64,000 nucleotides of DNA from Gnetum montanum (Eukaryota > Streptophyta > Gnetopsida > Gnetales > Gnetaceae), in NCBI GenBank assembly GCA_015680685.1, contig MNCI01035238.1:352802-416801 (forward strand), given 5' to 3'. Position 1 is the first letter of the stretch. Each line of letters begins with the position of its first letter. The position numbers and the translations under genes were made by a program. A model generated the notes under the pieces. That model saw only the letters and a list, made by a program, of their open reading frames with translations. It had not been told where the DNA came from and ran no database searches. Below are positions 58,676 to 64,000 of the stretch, one piece after another.

Positions 58676-59095
58676 TGTTTCTTTCTTGATTCGGGTGGCA
58701 GGGGCCATGCCTATGTATGGGGATCACGTTGGGTTTTATGTGTTTTGCTCTGTTGTGCTCTGCCTTTCAACTTTGAACGCCGTTTATGTGTTTTGCTGGC
58801 AGCGGCCATGTCTATGTATGGGGATTCCGTTGGGTTTTGTTTATGTGTTTTAGTGTGTTGTGCTCTGCCTTTCAGATTTGAACGCCTGGTTAGTTTAGGT
58901 CTCTCTCTTGGAAACCTGCTACGAAGACTGTGTGATAGATTAGTTATTTTTCATGTGATTATTCTGTTTGCTGATGAAGTTTTTTCACTAATTTTGTGTT
59001 CCCAAACGTAAAAGGTTTGCTTTCTTGGTTTATATTTACTACTTTACTATGATTGATATCTCTTTCAGAGTTTCAGGCAACGGCTGCTGGTATCT
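58676..59095 (+). other. ENODL copy B 3' flank with a ~120-base duplication
   Basis: 'ggccatgcctatgtatgggga' with its following 'gttgggttttatgtgttttg' and 'tgtgctctgcctttca' occurs twice (58702-58790, 58802-58880). It parallels 24342-24770 in block A, where the second unit is decayed. Confidence 0.7.
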
Positions 59096-59643
59096 TTTGG
59101 TTGTTTCTCACGAGATGTACACGTTTCGCATCATTTTTCTTGTTGGGTTTGTGTGAACATTGATCAAACTATAACCGCCGGTAATAACTAATTGTAGAGT
59201 CTAGCAGAAATGTAATACATCCATTGGAAATTGTAACTGAAACACATCCATTGGAAATTGTAACGAAACTGTCTGCAGATTATCAACTTTAATAAAAATC
59301 AAAAAATGTTGTTTAATTTAGATTAGCTCGCTGTTTAATTCATGGTTTTGTAATAGCTCTAACTGCTTAACTTGGAGGTATGTTTTGTTAACGATGGAGA
59401 AACATGATAAACGAAGGTTACCCGTTAACAAGAAATATCAGTAGCTATCATCATGTCTACAAGGATTCAGCCAAATCATGTCAAAGCGTTTGGATTTGAG
59501 CTTAAAATTACAGCTCCTTGAACATGTCATCTTGACCCGAATCATAAAAAACTTACACTCAAGCATTATTAACTCGAATTTTAGCAAATTTGAAAAGGGT
59601 TCCATTAAAGTATTGCTCACTCAAATTTGAACAAATTTAAAAA

Positions 59644-59770
59644 TGCCTAGCCCCCACGCTGCAGCCCAAACCCTTACTGCCGGTTGTTGGTCCCAGCACC
59701 ATACCGCAACGGCTACCACCGTCCCCGGTTGATGATTACACGCCTTCGCCTGCCCCTATGCCGGTAAAGT
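59644..59770 (+). other. Proline-rich exon-like stretch
   Basis: One plus frame reads APTLQPKPLLPVVGPSTIP, then PPSPVDDYTPSPAPMP, ending at ATGCCG|GTAAAG, a plausible donor. The local base composition (GC- and CpG-rich) differs from both sides. It could be an exon of a Pro-rich cell-wall or AGP-like protein, or chance. Confidence 0.3.
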
Positions 59771-60260
59771 TTCATTTTTTTTAAAAAAAGTATTTTGTTT
59801 ATAAAAGGCTTTGCTTTTCTTATTTATGCTTTGTGGATACCGTCTGTATCAAGTGATTAAGATAAAAGTTCTTGAAATTTTTTTATTTTTGAGCAGTTGA
59901 TATGCAATCTTAAGAGTTAGAAAATATGCAGAGCCGAATTTCATCTGCGACTTGCATACTGTAATACAAAAGAACTACGCAAAATTAAATGAAACAGGAT
60001 TTCGTCTTATAGAATCCCATTGTCTCTCCACATTGACATTTCACATCACAGTTTCATCTGTTGTATTACTTGTGTACGAGGCTTGCAGACAGGTAACAAG
60101 CTATTATGTCTGTTGGATTCAATAGGCGGCGGGTTTGAAACCGAAATTTTTCCAACAGGCGTAATAAAGAACTTCGTTTTCAGAATTTGAGCTTACAATT
60201 TCTGGAGTCTTAGATTTGACTTGAGTAAATATATTCGAATATATTTATTTGTAGCTTGAC

Positions 60261-60407
60261 AATAAACGCTGCCTTCAGCAGCGTAACTCCATCGAGGCTG
60301 ATGGATTTTTGGAACGATTCCCAGAATGTTCATTGACGTTCTGTTTAGCTCTGGATAGCAAAGATAAAATGGGAGGAGCACGTCTTTCTTCAAACAATTT
60401 AAAATAA
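60261..60407 (+). other. Exon-like open stretch
   Basis: A plus frame reads RCLQQRNSIEADGFLERF, then CSLTFCLALDSKDKMGGAR, and stops at TAA 60405. It is 48 codons with protein-like composition. I recognise no family. No ATG or acceptor is obvious upstream. Confidence 0.2.
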
Positions 60408-61489
60408 AGTTTTTTCCAAATGAAATATTATGTGTAAGCGTAAAAATTTGTATAATTATATTGTAACTCTAATTCGGTCGAGTTCTTCTTTGGTGATGAT
60501 TACGTGATGAATTTAGATGCGTGGAAACTCTATAATTGTGCTCCGGCGGTTTTCAAAAAGTTAGTTTGAGACCTTGACATCTGATGGTATTATGTAATCA
60601 GGATAAGAAAGACATGGAAGTAGTGAATGAGATTTCACTCTAATTTGCGAAGTTATCCATGCACTCCTAAAGTAGATTTTATTGCTTGATCTTTTATATA
60701 AAAGATCGTGAACCTATCAATCCGCCGTAGATTCATTTTAACCATTTTGATTTGTGAGTTCTCTCTATGCACCGACTAGGCTGAAATTTCAGATTTTCCA
60801 AAAACAGTCAAGGTATTACATGTATGTAAGTATTTTAACACAGTTTTGCAGAAAAATAAATTGTATAATGTAAGCTTGGAAATCATATAACAGCAACTTT
60901 ACGGTGTATTTCCAAACCTCTCCTTTAATGAAATTATAATAAATTGATGTTTCAAATCTTAAAAGATAAATTCTGGTATAATAAGTTCTTAAACACTTTT
61001 TGTAACTAAGTAAAATGAATTCATATTAAAGTTTTAGTATCAGTTATTTCAGCTTTAGTTCTGGTCAGTATTGTATTTTTAAAATTCTTTTGAGTTGTTA
61101 CAGTAATTTTTTATTTACTTTTTTTGTTTATCATAGTAGACAAAAAAACCAAAAAATATATATTAATAAACAATAACAATACATGCATCTACATCAATCA
61201 TAGCTTTATCCTAATACACTTCACAAGGGAGGCAACATAGACAACCTGTTGGTGTGGGACCAATGAGATTAAGTACATGATCTGCATCTGAACATATTAA
61301 TGGATAAATAGGGAGAAGAACAATGATAGATGCGGATGATGAAAGAAAACATCTTGAAACTTAATCCTTCTTAGGGAGTGGGAGTACATTCCAAAGAGCA
61401 ACCTAATGCTGGGAATCCAAAAGAACTGCGAGTTAATAAGACGAGTTAATAAGACCAGGAGAACAACAAGGAGCTCAAAATGCTCAAAA

Positions 61490-62812
61490 TTATGATAACA
61501 CACTCCGATGTAGCAGATCGAGATTGGGAGGAGTGCACGAGTTGGTGTATCTGCTCCAAGGCTGCAAACAATAAAACAACTGATTAGTATCCAACTTTAA
61601 CTTAGAAGTACGAGATAAAATTTGGAAACTCACAAGGCGAAGAATTTGAGATTTTTCCATAATATTTAAATGGTTAGAGTTGGACGAATTAGTGTTCTGG
61701 AAAAGAGCAGTGCATCTGCACTTCCATATATAGTAAAGAACGAAAGGCCTAATAACTTTCCAAAGAAACTGAAGGTCAGTAGAGGTGGTGGCCAAAAATC
61801 CGAATAAAATAACCTCCTAGGAAAACATGCACAAAGGAAAAACTTTAGAAACCCACTCCCATGAAGATTGAGCGAAAGGGCAATGCCAGAAAACGTGGAC
61901 AAAATCTTCAGAACCTCCACAGAGAGGGCAATTAGGGTTTGAAATCCCAAGGTATTCACGACGTTTGCCGATAGGCAAGCCTTGATGTAAGAGGCACCAA
62001 AGAAATTGTTTAATTTTTGGAAGAGTTGGAAGGCTCCAAACTCGTGAAAAGAGAGAGAGCCAAAACTGTTCAGACTCTTCTTTGTGCCATGATCAATTGC
62101 AGCAATTAACAATCAAAGAGGAATCATGCAACAGCTAAAAGGGCACATGGGGTTTATAGGGTAGAAGGTTCAATCCATTAGTCCATTGAAGACCATGGAA
62201 GAGACTAGGAACCGAAGCATCCAAATGCAAATGCTGATGAATGAAGTGATAAAGTCTATCAAGGCAATGGTGCATAATTTTGGAAGCCCCATATAAGTTT
62301 TCAAATATATCCCAAGTAATCCATTGATTGGTGAGACGAAGACAGCTAAGGGAAATAACTGCCTTTTGAAACCAGATGGTGGCTATCCTGGCATTTGAGG
62401 TGGCTAGAGGAGCAGGACCTAGAGGCAGCCACCAAGGGCAAATCTTAGAAAGAAGAGTAGGATTGATATGAATATTATTCCAATTCACATGAGAATGTAA
62501 GACCTGCCAAGCCTTCCAAATGCGTTTGAAAACATGTGTTCCAAAAATGATAATGTCATGAGGAGAAAAGATCCAATTAACAAGGTGGATACCCTTCTAG
62601 ATAGACCTATTCTTAGGGAATGCTTGTCGAAGCCTTAACTGAAGAAGATTCCCAATAATATTGGGGGCATCCAGGTGCTGAACCAACCACTTAGCGACAA
62701 GGGTGAGACCTTGCTTAAAGGAGTTCAAAAGGCCCAATCCACCTTTGTTCTTAGGAAGAGTTACTATATTCCAAGCTACACGATAAAAGCCTTTTTGGGA
62801 GTCCTTAGACGA
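61490..62812 (-). pseudogene. LINE ORF2 C-terminal part with zf-RVT
   Basis: After the TGA at 62813 the sequence continues GFYRVAWNIVTLPKNKGGLG, open runs to 62135, then SRVWSLPTLPKIKQFLWCLL, NPNCPLCGGSEDFVHVFWHC and PFAQSSWEWV (C-x2-C...H...C, about 61849-61940). After a frameshift near 61795 come VLYYIWKCRCTALFQN and the end at 61490. This matches the zinc-binding reverse transcriptase domain common at the C-terminus of plant LINE ORF2. Three breaks prevent translation. Confidence 0.87.
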
Positions 62813-64000
62813 TCACATGAAGTCTCGAAATAAACGTTCAAGCTTTTGATAAGAAGCATGGGAAGGGGCCCAACATGACGAATAATAAACATGGGTAGAG
62901 GCACAAATAGACTTACAGATTAGATACTTACCGGTGAGGGTGAGGGGTTTGGTTTTCCATTTTTTAGTTTTTCTTTGAATTCGAGAAAGAACTTGGTCCC
63001 AGAGCTCGGACGTTGGGCCTCTAAAGCGAAAGGGGATTCCCAAGAGCTTAATGATCTCATGATCTTGAGTACGCTTCCAACTATAATTGGGCAAATGACT
63101 GTAGTTATTGGTAAAGCTATAAACAGAAGATTTACACCAATTTATGATAGATCCAGAGAGGGAGCAATATTGCTCTACTCGAGACAAGAGACACTGCACA
63201 TTATCAGCATTGTTTTGAATAAGGAAAAATGAGTCATCAGCGAAATGCATATTGAGGAGCTGATGTTGAGGAGAAGATAGATGAACCCCAAATAAAACAT
63301 TGTTTTGAATATCCAAGCTGATTTGATGACAAGGAAAATCAGCCGCAATGATGAAGAGGTAAGGGGCAAGAGGGCAACCTTGCTTAACAGACCTATGAAC
63401 AGAGAAGGGAGAAGTGATGCCGAAGGTAGTCATGATTCGTGTAGTAGCGTCTGAGAATAAGCATTCTACCATATGAATGAACTTAGGGCCAAAACCCAAT
63501 TTAGTCATGGTTTGGATAATGAAGTCCCACTTAATGTTATCATAGGCTTTAGCATAGTCAAGCTTCATCAGGAGGATATCTTGACCCTCATCCTCAGCCC
63601 ACTTAAGACCTTCCCAAGCAGCCACCACGTTATTTAATATGTATCTTCCTGGAACAAATCCAGTTTGCTGGGGGGAAATAATAAGGGTAAGGATTTTCTT
63701 TAATCGCAAGGCTAAACATTTCGCCCAAATTTTGTAAACCACATTAAGTAAGGTGATAGGTCGCCAATTGGAGATACAAGTAGGATCTCCTGATTTAGGG
63801 AGAAGATGAATAATCCCTTGGTTTAAGATTGGTCCCAAAGAGCCAGTAAGTGTAGCCTCTTTGATAACATGGAAGAGGTCAGAACCTACCAGATCTCAAT
63901 GCTTTTGGAAAAATTTGGCTGGAAAACCATCATAACCTAAGGCTTTCCCAGGGCTTAGGTTAAAGCAAGCCTATCGAAGCTCAACTGGAGTAATATCGGC
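62813..64000 (-). pseudogene. LINE reverse transcriptase (partial, decayed)
   Basis: Conserved blocks in order: LSPGKALGYDGFPAKFF, IIHLLPKSGDP...NWRPITLLNV, QTGFVPGRYI, LMKLDYAKAYDNIKWDF, SVKQGCPLAPYLFII, and NMHFADDSFFL (catalytic F-A-D-D). The thumb includes KLLGIPFRF and KWKTKPLTLTGKY. 341 codons are open from 63838 to 62813. Two further stops lie upstream (about 63898 and 63970), and one TGA closes the run at 62813. The endonuclease domain would lie beyond the window. Motifs fit plant L1-type LINEs. Confidence 0.92.

Larger units (their letters stand above)
45424..59095 (+). repeat. Block B of the segmental duplication
   Basis: Colinear with block A (17918-24770) except for the minus-strand gypsy insertion at 50407-58041 and a ~0.9 kb deletion at 58337/58338 that removes the ENODL promoter, exon 1 and intron. 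Outside these, small indels and scattered substitutions separate the copies. Confidence 0.85.
59096..61119. other. Mostly unassigned region, richer in CpG than the repeats
   Basis: No known domain is recognised. A 21-base direct duplication 'catccattggaaattgtaac' occurs at about 59219 and 59246. Two exon-like stretches are listed separately. CpG is visibly commoner here than in the retrotransposons, which suggests unmethylated or younger DNA. Confidence 0.45.
61120..64000 (-). mobile_element. LINE (non-LTR) retrotransposon, 3' half, runs off the window
   Basis: ORF2 is read from the right edge leftwards: RT, then linker, then the zinc-binding region, ending at about 61490. A 3' UTR of a few hundred bases and an A-rich end (T-rich on plus at 61105-61127) follow. 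The left limit is approximate and no target duplication can be seen, as the 5' end is outside the window. Confidence 0.85.

Overview
The window looks like nuclear DNA from a large-genome seed plant. It is AT-rich, has almost no intact reading frames, and is mostly old, nested Ty3/gypsy LTR retrotransposons, with one LINE and a duplicated plant gene of the phytocyanin / early-nodulin-like (ENODL) family. Long LTRs, long 3' non-coding tails and heavy decay would suit a gymnosperm-type giga-genome, but the sequence alone does not fix the species. No intact functional gene was found, and no rRNA, tRNA or CRISPR array was recognised.

Layout. 1-2798: 3' tail and LTR of a gypsy element (copy D). 2799-17917: remnant of a related element interrupted by a 13.4 kb gypsy element (3964-17364) with two LTRs, primer site, gag, protease, RT, RNase H, integrase and an unusual extra ORF behind pol that may be expressed by splicing. 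17918-24770: block A, made of gypsy tail and LTR, a CCHC gag fragment, a LINE 3' remnant and a two-exon ENODL pseudogene (23252-24341). 24770-26177: truncated minus-strand gypsy 5' end. 26178-27545: a third, promoter-side copy of the ENODL upstream region. 27546-32299: unassigned DNA carrying a 1.8 kb deleted gypsy derivative (29799-31576) with a perfect 5-bp target duplication. 32300-40955: an 8.7 kb gag-protease-only LTR element with minisatellite-bearing LTRs and 4/5-matching target duplications. 40956-45423: decayed AT-rich DNA with gypsy traces. 45424-59095: block B, a diverged duplicate of block A, split by a minus-strand gypsy element (50407-58041) that has lost RT and RNase H. 59096-61100: mostly unassigned, relatively CpG-rich, with two exon-like stretches. 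About 61120-64000: minus-strand LINE ORF2 running off the window.

How it fits together. Most gypsy pieces (copies A, B and D and the elements at 3964, 24770, 29799 and 50407) belong to one related group. They share LTR ends TGATGA...TCATCA, a conserved LTR 3' end, a GTGGGGGTA-type polypurine tract and, where visible, a primer site resembling the complement of tRNA-Asp. Three of them share the same gag N-terminus. The element at 32300 is a different lineage. The order of events can be read. An LTR inserted next to a gag/LINE fragment, this block was duplicated with the ENODL gene, copy B was then hit by the minus-strand element and lost its first exon, and copy A gained stops and lost its 3' flank to another insertion.

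Five single N characters mark joins. At least two (13168 and the pair 50714/50765) look like assembly artefacts: an unmerged 43-base overlap and an inverted 50-base contig.
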